A DNA stretch of 13,598 nt, from positions 1 through 13,598 of the forward strand of contig JALGZR010000105.1 of assembly GCA_025774805.1 (NCBI GenBank). The letters are read 5' to 3'. Numbering within the stretch: the stretch's first letter is position 1; every line of letters begins with the position of its first letter. Of the stretch, positions 6,175 through 12,809 are shown piece by piece. The notes under the pieces are model-generated. The model was not told the origin of the DNA, did not search any database, and was given only the letters and a program-made list of their open reading frames with translations. This stretch comes from a bacterium (GTDB lineage Bacteria > ARS69). Both the position numbers and the translations under genes were made by a program.

Positions 6175-6941
6175 CGCTCTCCCCCGGCGACGGTGAAACG
6201 GACGCCCACGTCCAGGTGGGACTCCTCGTAGGCGTCCGGCAGGACCGGGAAGGGACGGGCCTGCTGCACGGCCCGGCGGGCACTCGCGTCCAGACCGGGC
6301 GTGCCCGACGCGCCCTCGACGACGATGTCGGTGACGCGACCGTCCCGGTGGATTCGGAACCGGACGAGGATCCAGTTCCGTCCGCCGGCCACCATGCGAT
6401 CGGCGGGCGGATCCCAGACGTCGGTGATCCGATTGCGGAGCACGTTGAGATACCAGGCGAAGGGAAAGTCGGCGGCCTCGATCTCGGTCGAGGAGTCCGG
6501 GGACTCGGGCGGCTCCTCGGGCGCGACCGCGACGCTCTCCTCGGGAGCCGCCGTCTCCTGCAGACGGGCCTTCAGCCGATCCGCGAGCGACGGCTCCGAC
6601 GAATCCCGCCGGGGAGCCATTCGGCGATACTCGCGCGGCGGGCGGCTCTCTCGGGGTTGAACGGGCGTCGGCTCGGGACGCTCCGGGGGGGCCTCGTCGG
6701 GCTCCTCGACGACCGGCTCTTCGGATTCGAGCCTCTCCGGAACGGGAGGCTCGTGGACCTCGGGTCGAGGGGGCTCGGGGCGGGCCGACCTCGGAGCGGG
6801 CGGCTCGGGCAGACTTCGGACGAGCTCCACGGCGATCTGCGGCTCGACGTCCCACGACCGGGCCCGGGACCCCGGCCCGAGCAGAAGGAGCGCGAAGCCG
6901 ATCGCGTGGAGCGCGGTCGAGAGGGCGAGACCCCGGTTCAA
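6171..6941 (-). CDS. tolA: TolA/TonB-type energy transducer of the Tol-Pal system
   Basis: A 256-residue inner-membrane protein with one N-terminal span (about residues 5-22). A long linker (about 45-155) is very rich in Pro and Glu (EPPAP, RPEPPRPEVHEPPVPER). A TonB-like C-terminal domain follows (about 158-252: FPFAWYLNVLRNRITDVWDP, VRFRIHRDGRVTDI, then the AVQQARPFPVLP block). The ATG at 6941 overlaps the tolR stop as ATGA, and the stop overlaps tolB. By position it is TolA, which transmits TolQR motor force to TolB and Pal. The E. coli TolA linker is a long Ala-rich helix; the Pro-rich linker and TonB-type end here are more like TonB, so automated pipelines may label it TonB. The operon context favours the Tol role. 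Confidence 0.88.
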   Translation of the reverse strand: MNRGLALSTALHAIGFALLLLGPGSRARSWDVEPQIAVELVRSLPEPPAPRSARPEPPRPEVHEPPVPERLESEEPVVEEPDEAPPERPEPTPVQPRESRPPREYRRMAPRRDSSEPSLADRLKARLQETAAPEESVAVAPEEPPESPDSSTEIEAADFPFAWYLNVLRNRITDVWDPPADRMVAGGRNWILVRFRIHRDGRVTDIVVEGASGTPGLDASARRAVQQARPFPVLPDAYEESHLDVGVRFTVAGGER

Positions 6942-7354
6942 GGCCGCTCGTCCCGCGGCCTCGTCGCGAGGCTGACCCGCGTGAGCCCGGCCAAGCGGGC
7001 CCGGTCCAGAACGTCCAGGACGGCCCCGTACCCGAGGCGGTGATCCCCCTCCAACAGCACGGGAAGCTCGGGATCTCGGCGCGCCCGATTCCGGAGCTCG
7101 TCGTCCAGGCGTTGGGGGAGGATCGGACGCCCGTCCAGGAAGACCTCACCCTCGGGGCCCAGACTGATCCGGAGCCCCCGTTCCGGCTCCGGGGCCGCGG
7201 TGGTCGCCTCGGGAAGGCGCAATTCGATCCCCTGATTCAGGATCGGGGCCACCAGGATGAAGATGATGAGGAGCATCATGGTCACGTCGACGAGCGACGT
7301 GATGTTCACGGTGGTGTCGGGTCCCCGGGTCCTCCGGCGCGGCCTCGCTCTCAT
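6938..7354 (-). CDS. tolR: Tol-Pal system protein TolR (ExbD family)
   Basis: A 138-residue ExbD/TolR protein that works with TolQ as the proton-driven stator. The ATG at 7354 is preceded by GAGGGAGG, ten bases after the tolQ stop. An upstream in-frame start at 7438 would overlap tolQ and add a basic tail not typical of the family. After a short Arg-rich cytoplasmic end comes a single span (about 20-37) with the motif VNITSLVDVTMMLLIIFILV. Asp23 corresponds to the essential proton-carrying Asp23 of E. coli TolR. The periplasmic domain (about 45-135) ends with LGYGAVLDVLDRARLAGLTRVSL-type residues typical of ExbD. Confidence 0.95.
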   Translation of the reverse strand: MRARPRRRTRGPDTTVNITSLVDVTMMLLIIFILVAPILNQGIELRLPEATTAAPEPERGLRISLGPEGEVFLDGRPILPQRLDDELRNRARRDPELPVLLEGDHRLGYGAVLDVLDRARLAGLTRVSLATRPRDERP

Positions 7355-7364
7355 GGGACCTCCC

Positions 7365-8102
7365 TCAGTCTTGGCGGCGGGCGAAGACCGGCGAGGACGT
7401 CTCTCCCTCTCCTTCCGGAGTCGGAAGCGGGCGGGCATCCTCTTCGGAGTGATCGATCACGCGGAGGAACTCCCAGGCGAATCGATCCAGGATCATCTCG
7501 ATCCGACGCACCCTTCCGCTCAACAGGTTGTAGGAAATGACCGCGGGGATCGCGACGGCCAGGCCGGCCACGGTCGTCACGAGGGCTTCGGCCACCCCCG
7601 GGGCCACGGCGGCGATTCCGGCGCTTCCCTCCGCGCTGATGCCGCGGAAGGCGTTCATGATTCCCCACACCGTCCCGAACAGCCCGATGAACGGACACGC
7701 GCTCGCCGCGATGGCGAGGATGAGGTGTCCCCTCTCGAGCCGGCTCAACTCCTGAGCGACTTCGATCTCGAGCGCCGCCTCGATGCGGTTGCGCGCCTCG
7801 CCGGAGAGAGGCAGAGGGGCTCCGAGCTTTCGACGCTGGGCGCGGAACTCGCGGAGCCCTCCCTCGTAGACGGTTCCCAGCGGGCCCGCGACGGGGGTCC
7901 CGCGGTTCGTGCGCAGCCAGTCGGTACTGGCGGCGCGGAACTGATTCAGGAAGGCCTCGCAGGAGCGCTCCGCGCGACGGAGCATCCCGACCTTGGTCAG
8001 GATGACGGCCCACGTGTAAATGGAGAAGACGAGCAGCCCCGCGAGAATCGTCTGACCGACCGGACCGGACCGGAGGAGCGTCGCCAAGAATGGATGATCC
8101 AA
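7365..8102 (-). CDS. tolQ: Tol-Pal system protein TolQ (MotA/ExbB family)
   Basis: A 245-residue inner-membrane motor protein. The frame is open well upstream through the pduO region, but family similarity begins at the TTG at 8102 (DHPFLATLLRSGPVGQTIL), which follows a GGCAGGGGGCAGGG stretch. No ATG fits, so a TTG start is preferred. Three spans are visible: about 17-36, 125-149 and 167-191. The conserved MotA/TolQ/ExbB motifs are present, namely PFIGLFGTVWGIMNAF (137-152) at the second helix and GVAEALVTTVAGLAVAIPAV (169-188) at the third, whose Thr residues line the proton path. The charged C-terminal tail (about 217-245) is longer than the core needs. It is the first gene of the tol operon and has a candidate promoter about 80-110 bases upstream. 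Confidence 0.93.
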   Translation of the reverse strand: MDHPFLATLLRSGPVGQTILAGLLVFSIYTWAVILTKVGMLRRAERSCEAFLNQFRAASTDWLRTNRGTPVAGPLGTVYEGGLREFRAQRRKLGAPLPLSGEARNRIEAALEIEVAQELSRLERGHLILAIAASACPFIGLFGTVWGIMNAFRGISAEGSAGIAAVAPGVAEALVTTVAGLAVAIPAVISYNLLSGRVRRIEMILDRFAWEFLRVIDHSEEDARPLPTPEGEGETSSPVFARRQD

Positions 8103-8182
8103 GACCCTGCCCCCTGCCTGCCGGGGATCCTCCCCCGTCCCGTCCGCCCTTCCCCGGAAGCTGAAGCAACCGGTCGGCGCGG

Positions 8183-8211
8183 ACGGTAGCACACACCCCA
8201 GACCGGAACAA
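8183..8211 (-). promoter_or_regulatory. Candidate promoter of the tol operon
   Basis: On the minus strand TTGTTC (8211-8206), a 17-base spacer and TACCGT (8188-8183) form a sigma70-like pair. Transcription would begin near 8176, about 75 bases before the tolQ TTG. The -35 lies within an inverted repeat (see the separate entry). Confidence 0.45.
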
Positions 8212-8219
8212 GTCCGGTC
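8201..8219. promoter_or_regulatory. Inverted repeat over the tolQ -35 box (operator-like)
   Basis: GACCGGA (8201-8207) and TCCGGTC (8213-8219) are perfect inverted arms around the spacer ACAAG. The repeat covers the whole candidate -35 hexamer, so a bound dimeric regulator would block the promoter. It lies after the pduO stop and before the first tol gene. A transcript hairpin is possible but lacks a T-tract. Confidence 0.4.
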
Positions 8220-8263
8220 ACCCCGACCTCTACCCCGTGGACGGACGGAGGTTCCCCGGTGTT

Positions 8264-8842
8264 TCAGTCGTCGCCGGAGGCGCCGCGGGGGCTGTCGCCC
8301 GACCAGGGGATCTCGGTGTGCCGCTCCCGGTGATTCACGTACCGGGCCACGACGAAGAGCCAATCGGAGAGGCGATTGAGATAGAGGAGGATCTCGGACC
8401 GGATCTCCCCCTCGGCTCCGAGGGCGACGACCTTTCGTTCGGCGCGGCGGCAAACGGTGCGGGCCACGTGAAGCTGCGCTCCCGCCGGACCGCCGCCGGG
8501 CAGGATGAAGGACCGGAGCGACGGCAGCTCCTTTTCCATGGCGTCGATCGATGCTTCGAGCGTCTCGACGTCCTCTCCGCGAACGAGACCCGTCAGCTTC
8601 TTCCTCGCCATCGCATCCGGTGTGGCCAGCTCCGCACCGATTCCGAACAGCACGGCTTGGATGTCCTCGATCCGTTGCCGCAGATCGTGCCAGGAGACGA
8701 GGCGAGCGTGGGCTGCGCCCAGTGCCGCGTTCAGCTCGTCCAGGTCGCCGTACGCGGCCACTCGCGGATGAGCTTTGGAGACCCGCTCTCCCCCGAACAG
8801 GGAGGTCTCCCCCCGATCCCCCGTCCTCGTGTAGATCTTCAT
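8264..8842 (-). CDS. pduO: PduO-type ATP:cob(I)alamin adenosyltransferase
   Basis: A 192-residue cytoplasmic enzyme that moves the adenosyl group of ATP to cob(I)alamin to make coenzyme B12. The N-terminal ATP-binding block is KIYTRTGDRGETSLFGGERV (2-21), followed by YGDLDELNAALG (31-42). The helical core carries LHVARTVCRRAER (124-136) and YLNRLSDWLFVVAR (154-167), the typical Arg/Glu and Asn/Asp residues of the PduO/MMAB fold. The ATG at 8842 was chosen because the conserved block starts right there. The gene is divergent from ptsI with back-to-back candidate promoters. No B12-dependent enzyme or cobalamin-synthesis gene is in the window, so its client enzyme is unknown. The loose symbol cobO is often used, but this is the PduO family, not CobA/CobO. 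Confidence 0.93.
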   Translation of the reverse strand: MKIYTRTGDRGETSLFGGERVSKAHPRVAAYGDLDELNAALGAAHARLVSWHDLRQRIEDIQAVLFGIGAELATPDAMARKKLTGLVRGEDVETLEASIDAMEKELPSLRSFILPGGGPAGAQLHVARTVCRRAERKVVALGAEGEIRSEILLYLNRLSDWLFVVARYVNHRERHTEIPWSGDSPRGASGDD

Positions 8843-8883
8843 GGGCTCCGATTCCCCCTGCCATCCCGGCGCGGACGCCTCTC

Positions 8884-8912
8884 CTCGTACCCTCCCTCCC
8901 GGGGGGCGTCAA
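8884..8912 (-). promoter_or_regulatory. Candidate promoter of the cobalamin adenosyltransferase gene
   Basis: On the minus strand TTGACG (8912-8907), a 17-base spacer and TACGAG (8889-8884). The -35 matches 5/6; the -10 is weaker. Transcription would begin about 35 bases before the ATG. Its -35 lies ten bases from the ptsI -35 on the other strand. Confidence 0.45.
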
Positions 8913-8922
8913 GCCCTCCCGC

Positions 8923-8951
8923 GTGACGTCCGGCGACCGCTGGGATATGTT
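8923..8951 (+). promoter_or_regulatory. Candidate promoter of ptsI
   Basis: GTGACG (8923-8928), a 17-base spacer and TATGTT (8946-8951). The -10 is the most AT-rich hexamer in the neighbourhood and matches the sigma70 consensus at 4/6, as does the -35. Transcription would begin near 8958, about 55 bases before the ptsI ATG. Confidence 0.5.
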
Positions 8952-9012
8952 GGTTCCGCGGCCCCCGGGCAGCGCCCGGGAAACCCGGGAAGGGAGCGGG
9001 ATCGCGGGAATC

Positions 9013-10782
9013 ATGCGAAAAGCGGCAAACGTGAAGCTCGCCGGCCGATCCGTCTCGAAGGGGATCGCGATCGGCCGGGCGGACATCCACCTCGAGGATC
9101 CGTCGATCGTCCCGGCCTATCGCCTGACGAGCGATCAGGAGATCGAGATCGAGATCGAGGCCTTCGCGAGCGCGCTGGAGGCCGCCGATCGGGAGGCCGG
9201 GAGCGACGTCGACTGGGCCCTGGGCAACCTCCCCGAGAGCGAGGCGGAGATCTTCCTGGCCCAGCGGGCCATCCTCCGCGATCCCTCTCTCCGCACGTGG
9301 GTCGAGGACAAGATCCGCTCCGATCGGATCAACGCCGCCTCCGCGGTTCGGCAGCGGTTCGACGAGTTCCGGGCGATCCTCCAGGAGTCGAAGAGCGAGA
9401 TCATCCGCAACCGGATCCTGGATGTCACCGACGCCGAGCGCCTGATTCTCGCGCACGTCTTGGGGCAGCCCCGGCGGCCGGCCTCCCCGGAGCAGATCGG
9501 GGTGGGCGAGCCCCGCGAGGGCCCGGTCGTTCTCGTGACGAACAACCCGCCTCCCAGCCTGCTCGCGAGGATCGACCCCGAGCACGTCGTCGGCGTCGCC
9601 TGCGAGCAGGGGGCCGGCACCGGCCACGTCGCGGTGCTCGCGCGCGCCCTGAACCTGCCCGCCCTCATCCAGGTCGAGGGGCTCTTGGCCGAGGTCCGCG
9701 AGGGGGACTACCTCGTCCTCGATGCGGAGAGCGGGCAGGTCACGGTCCGCCCCGACAAGGCGGCCCTCGAGAAGATGCGGGTCCGGGAGAGGCGGAGGCG
9801 GGCTCTCCTCCCCCCTCAGCCGGTCGACCCGCGAGCCGAGCGGTTCACCGCGGACGGACAGCGGATCTTCCTGCGGGGCAACGCGGGCTCCCAGCGCGAC
9901 GTGGATGCGGCCGCCCAGGTCGACGCCGACGGGATCGGACTCTACCGAACCGAGTTCCTCTATCTCTCCCGGAACCGACTCCCCACGGAGTCCGACCTCG
10001 TCTCGGTCTACTCGGCGGCGGCCCGGTCGTTCGCGCGGGATCCGGTGGACATCCGGCTCCTCGATCTCGGGAGCGACAAGCACCTGCCGGGAACCCGAGC
10101 CCCGTCCGAGCGAAACCCCGCCCTGGGGCTGCGCTCCCTCCGGTTCCTGTTCGCGAATCCGGAGATCCTCCGGATCCAGATCCGGGCCGTGCTGCAGGCG
10201 GCGGCCGACGGACCCGTGCGGCTTCTCCTCCCCATGGTGGCCTCCGTGGCGGACCTGCGCCGGGTCCGGGAGACGGTCGCCGAGTGCCACGAAGATCTCC
10301 GACGGGAGGGGCTCCGGCACGACCCGGACCTGTCCGTCGGCGCGATGATCGAGCACCCGGCGGGGTTCTTCATGGCCGCCGAGATCATCGAAGAGGCCGA
10401 TTTCGTGTCGATCGGGACGAACGACCTCACGATGTACCTGCTCGCCGTGGACCGGGACGCGGCCCATCTCGCCGGATACTACGATCCCCTCCATCCTGCC
10501 GTGATCCGCGCGCTCCGAGAGATCTCCGCGATCGCCGCGGTTCAGGGGAAACAGCTCTCCGTCTGCGGGGAGATCGCCAGCGACCCCTCGCTGACCGGCC
10601 TGCTCCTGGGTCTGGGCCTCCGGTACCTCTCCATGGCCCCCCAGTGGATTCTGCCCGTGGGCATGGGTCTTGCCTCCATCGACGCCGGGGCCTGGCGGGA
10701 GCTGATCGACGAGGCCGTGAGGCTGTCAACAACCGAGGAAATCCGCAAGAAAGTGCGAGAATTCCAAATGACACCCGGCTAG
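9013..10782 (+). CDS. ptsI: PTS enzyme I (phosphoenolpyruvate-protein phosphotransferase)
   Basis: A 589-residue cytoplasmic enzyme that takes phosphate from PEP onto a histidine and passes it to HPr. The frame is open upstream over the promoter region, but ATG 9013 leads straight into the family start (KLAGRSVSKGIAIGRA). The phosphohistidine block is GAGTGHVAVLARALNLPAL with His205, equivalent to His189 of E. coli. The usual TSH is TGH here. The C-terminal PEP-binding barrel is intact: GIGLYRTEFLY (Arg312), LLDLGSDK, NPALGLRSLRF, IEHPAGFFMA, VSIGTNDLTMYLLAVDRD, YDPLHPAV and VCGEIASDP with catalytic Cys518 (Cys502 in E. coli). There is no GAF or HPr domain, and no HPr or EII gene is nearby. 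It may serve a regulatory PTS rather than sugar uptake; that is inference. Confidence 0.93.
   Translation: MRKAANVKLAGRSVSKGIAIGRADIHLEDPSIVPAYRLTSDQEIEIEIEAFASALEAADREAGSDVDWALGNLPESEAEIFLAQRAILRDPSLRTWVEDKIRSDRINAASAVRQRFDEFRAILQESKSEIIRNRILDVTDAERLILAHVLGQPRRPASPEQIGVGEPREGPVVLVTNNPPPSLLARIDPEHVVGVACEQGAGTGHVAVLARALNLPALIQVEGLLAEVREGDYLVLDAESGQVTVRPDKAALEKMRVRERRRRALLPPQPVDPRAERFTADGQRIFLRGNAGSQRDVDAAAQVDADGIGLYRTEFLYLSRNRLPTESDLVSVYSAAARSFARDPVDIRLLDLGSDKHLPGTRAPSERNPALGLRSLRFLFANPEILRIQIRAVLQAAADGPVRLLLPMVASVADLRRVRETVAECHEDLRREGLRHDPDLSVGAMIEHPAGFFMAAEIIEEADFVSIGTNDLTMYLLAVDRDAAHLAGYYDPLHPAVIRALREISAIAAVQGKQLSVCGEIASDPSLTGLLLGLGLRYLSMAPQWILPVGMGLASIDAGAWRELIDEAVRLSTTEEIRKKVREFQMTPG
9139..9159 (+). 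repeat. GAGATC tandem repeat inside ptsI
   Basis: Three and a half in-frame copies of GAGATC encode alternating Glu-Ile in the N-terminal helical region of enzyme I. It is too short for a functional claim, but it is a spot where six-base slippage would change the protein without a frameshift. Confidence 0.8.
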
Positions 10783-10787
10783 CCGGG
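10774..10787. other. Palindrome at the ptsI stop codon
   Basis: CCCGGCTAGCCGGG is a perfect 14-base palindrome that contains the TAG stop. It can form a 5-bp stem with a CTAG loop. The following bases are C-rich, not T-rich, so a role as terminator is uncertain. Confidence 0.4.
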
Positions 10788-10851
10788 CCCTCCCTCCAAA
10801 AACGCCTCACGTGAGTACCTCCTCGGACCGATTCCGGGGGGTCGGTCGAGG

Positions 10852-10880
10852 TGGTCTGTCCCGCATCTCGCTGGTAGACT
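10852..10880 (+). promoter_or_regulatory. Weak candidate promoter of the DHH phosphoesterase gene
   Basis: TAGACT (10875-10880) resembles a -10 box. The hexamer 17 bases before it, TGGTCT (10852-10857), is a poor -35. It lies in the 182-base gap after ptsI, about 85 bases before the start codon. The same gap holds the 10-base palindrome CTCACGTGAG (10806-10815). Confidence 0.25.
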
Positions 10881-10964
10881 CTTTGGCGTTCCGCTTCGGT
10901 TCGCTGGGAGGCCCCTCCTCCCGCCGGGCCGGGTGGCGGTCGCGGAGAGCGATCGGGAGACCGC

Positions 10965-12071
10965 ATGAAGATCACGGAGATGAGCCGGACGCGCCTGCGA
11001 AGGCTCCTGAAGGCCTTCAACGGGCTGAAGAGCGTCCTCATTCTGACCCACGACTACCCGGATCCCGATGCGATCGCCTCCTCCCTCGCGCTCCAGCGCC
11101 TGTTGTCGAGGCGGCTCAAGGGGTGTCGGGTCGACGTGGGATTCGGGGGCATCGTCGGCCGCGCGGAGAACCGGGCCATGGTGAAGGCGGTCCGGGCCTC
11201 GTTTCGCCCCGCCGACGAGATCGTCTTCGCCTCTTACGACGGCTTCGCCCTCGTGGACACCCAGCCCCGCACGGGGAACAACTCCCTGCCACAGGGCAAG
11301 GTCCCCGCGGTAGTCCTCGACCACCATCCGATGAGGCGGGAGACCCGGCGGGTGAAGTTCCACGACATCCGGACCCGGTTCGGGGCCACCGCGACGATGA
11401 TGTACGAGTACCTCAAGACCGCCCGGTTCCGCATCGACGCCGACCTCGCCACCGCCCTGTTCTACGGGATCCGGGCCGAGACCCAGGCGCTGACCCGCGA
11501 GGCCAGCCGGGCGGACCGGGACGCCTACGTGGCGCTCCTCCCGCTCGCCGACTTCCGCCGGATCTCCGACATCGAGAACGCCGGAGTCTCCCGGGAGTAC
11601 TTCGGGCAGATGGGGTCGGCGCTGGCCCACACCCGCCTCTACGGGGACGTGTCCGTCACCTCACTCGGGACGGTCCCGAACCCCGACTTCTGCGCCGAGT
11701 TCTGCGACATGGTCATGCGGCTGGAGTCGATGCGCTGGGCGCTCTGCGTGGGGCGGAAGAAAGGGACCCTGTATCTCTCCCTGCGGACCCGTGAGCGTCG
11801 GGGCCACGCGGGGCGAACGATCGTTCGGGTCGTCGGGAAGGAAGGCAAGGCGGGCGGACACGGAATGATGGCGGGCGGGATCGCGTGGATCGAGAAGTTC
11901 GATCCTCCGACGTACGATTCGGCGCTGAAGGTCATCCGGAAACGCTTCCTCGAGCAGACGCAGGCGACCGACCGCAAGCCGATGAGACTCCTCGACGCCG
12001 CCCCCTCACCGCTCCCTCCAAACTCCGAAAAGAACCGAGGGGTCCCGAGCAAAGCCGCGGTCTCTTCCTGA
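10965..12071 (+). CDS. DHH/DHHA1-family phosphoesterase (NrnA-like)
   Basis: A 368-residue cytoplasmic protein starting at ATG 10965 after GGGAGA. The DHH domain carries motif I as THDYPDPDAIASS (28-40), with metal ligands His29, Asp33 and Asp35, motif II near VDTQ (97-100), and motif III as DHHPM (119-123). The region of motif IV reads FYGIRAETQAL (166-176), with Glu172 where Asp is usual. The DHHA1 substrate-binding domain ends with GGHGMMAGG (297-305). Relatives such as NrnA degrade short oligoribonucleotides, 3'-phosphoadenosine 5'-phosphate or cyclic dinucleotide products; the exact substrate cannot be told here. About 40 residues after the DHHA1 domain are polar and Pro/Ser-rich and look disordered. 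It lies 182 bases after ptsI, so co-transcription is possible but unproven. Confidence 0.88.
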   Translation: MKITEMSRTRLRRLLKAFNGLKSVLILTHDYPDPDAIASSLALQRLLSRRLKGCRVDVGFGGIVGRAENRAMVKAVRASFRPADEIVFASYDGFALVDTQPRTGNNSLPQGKVPAVVLDHHPMRRETRRVKFHDIRTRFGATATMMYEYLKTARFRIDADLATALFYGIRAETQALTREASRADRDAYVALLPLADFRRISDIENAGVSREYFGQMGSALAHTRLYGDVSVTSLGTVPNPDFCAEFCDMVMRLESMRWALCVGRKKGTLYLSLRTRERRGHAGRTIVRVVGKEGKAGGHGMMAGGIAWIEKFDPPTYDSALKVIRKRFLEQTQATDRKPMRLLDAAPSPLPPNSEKNRGVPSKAAVSS

Positions 12072-12093
12072 GGAACGGGGCGGCGAGGGAATC

Positions 12094-12122
12094 GGGAAGC
12101 TTCCCCGGACCGTACGGGCCGG
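12094..12122. other. Tandem palindromes after the DHH gene
   Basis: The perfect 12-base palindrome GGGAAGCTTCCC (12094-12105) is followed by an imperfect one centred on CCGTACGG (12105-12122, one mismatched pair). They begin about 22 bases after the stop. They may be transcript-end hairpins or protein sites; no T-tract follows. Confidence 0.35.
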
Positions 12123-12242
12123 CGAACGGGCGGGGGACGGTCAAGGTAGCCGCCGGGTCTTCCGATAGACCACGAAAGGAACGCGCTGCGATTCGATCGG
12201 AACGCGACTCCGGTGTCGATGCCAGCGAGAGAAGGACCTCCC

Positions 12243-12599
12243 ATGACGCGCGAGAAGAACTCGTTCACGATCGAGGAGGCGGATCGGACGCTCCCGCTCG
12301 TCCGCTCCATCGTCGGTGACGTTGCGGACCGGTGGCGCGAGCTGATTCAGGTTCGCAAAGAGTACGGGAACTCCTCCCCCGAACACGATCGCATCATGCG
12401 CGAGCTGGCCGAGTACATCCACGAGCTGAAGTCCATCGGCTGCCACCTCAAGGACTTCGAGAGGGGCCTCGTCGAGTTCCCCGCGACGATCGAAGGTCGG
12501 CACGTCCAGCTCTCCTGGAAGCTCGGCGAGTCGAAGGTGGTGTTCATGAGCGAGGGCACCGGCAATTCCGCCCGGCGCGTGCGCATCCCCCGCCCCTAG
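12243..12599 (+). CDS. DUF2203 family protein
   Basis: A 118-residue soluble protein of a family without known function. ATG 12243 was chosen because AAGGA lies seven bases upstream and the family starts soon after it. A GTG at 12213 in the same frame has no ribosome site. The family pattern is clear: FTIEEADRTLPLVRSIV (8-24) at the N-terminus, a helical middle with many charged residues, then the signature IGCHLKDFERGLVEFPA (65-81) and VQLSWKLGESKVVFM (88-102). The last ~15 residues are basic. It follows the DHH gene after 171 bases, which hold only small palindromes (12094-12122 and a GGTCT/AGACC pair at 12156-12171). Confidence 0.85.
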   Translation: MTREKNSFTIEEADRTLPLVRSIVGDVADRWRELIQVRKEYGNSSPEHDRIMRELAEYIHELKSIGCHLKDFERGLVEFPATIEGRHVQLSWKLGESKVVFMSEGTGNSARRVRIPRP

Positions 12600-12623
12600 G
12601 CGGACGCGGACTGACCCGTCCGC
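12600..12623 (+). terminator. Hairpin directly after the DUF2203 stop
   Basis: GCGGACG (12600-12606) pairs perfectly with CGTCCGC (12617-12623) around a ten-base loop, beginning at the base after the TAG stop. The tail GGAATCACTCTCCC has no T run, so this would be a weak or Rho-assisted terminator. Confidence 0.4.
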
Positions 12624-12710
12624 GGAATCACTCTCCCGAGACCCGTTCCTCCTCGTCCGCGTCTCTCACCGGGCCGGATCCTGTCGTGGCGACCCGGGCG
12701 TCGTTCTGGT

Positions 12711-12722
12711 AGGTCTAGACCT
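12711..12722. promoter_or_regulatory. Perfect 12-base palindrome upstream of the EamA gene
   Basis: AGGTCTAGACCT lies 87 bases before the transporter start, in a 210-base non-coding gap. It overlaps a weak -10-like TAGGTC (12710-12715). Its position fits an operator for a dimeric repressor, but no regulator gene is in view. Confidence 0.35.
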
Positions 12723-12809
12723 CGTTCCGGGTCTCCCCGGCCTGCGCGTTTGCCGGGAGATCGCCGGCCCGGACTCCTCCGCTTCGCACCGTCCGCCGGA
12801 AGGACCCCG

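Noticed and set aside
6175-7149. Upstream extension of the tolB frame through tolA and tolR
   Set aside because: The signal peptide and ribosome site mark GTG 6174 as the start; upstream codons read tolA and tolR in a wrong frame.
8103-9086. Upstream extension of the tolQ frame through the pduO gene
   Set aside because: Family similarity begins at the TTG at 8102; the extension is an out-of-frame reading of pduO.
8839-10494. 551-codon open frame on the minus strand opposite ptsI
   Set aside because: Its codons mirror a gene with intact enzyme I motifs on the plus strand; the predicted protein has no family features. Long antisense frames are expected at this GC content.
10811-11794. 327-codon plus-strand frame starting in the gap after ptsI
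   Set aside because: It reads the DHH gene in another frame and is Arg/Pro-rich; the DHH frame holds all the motifs.
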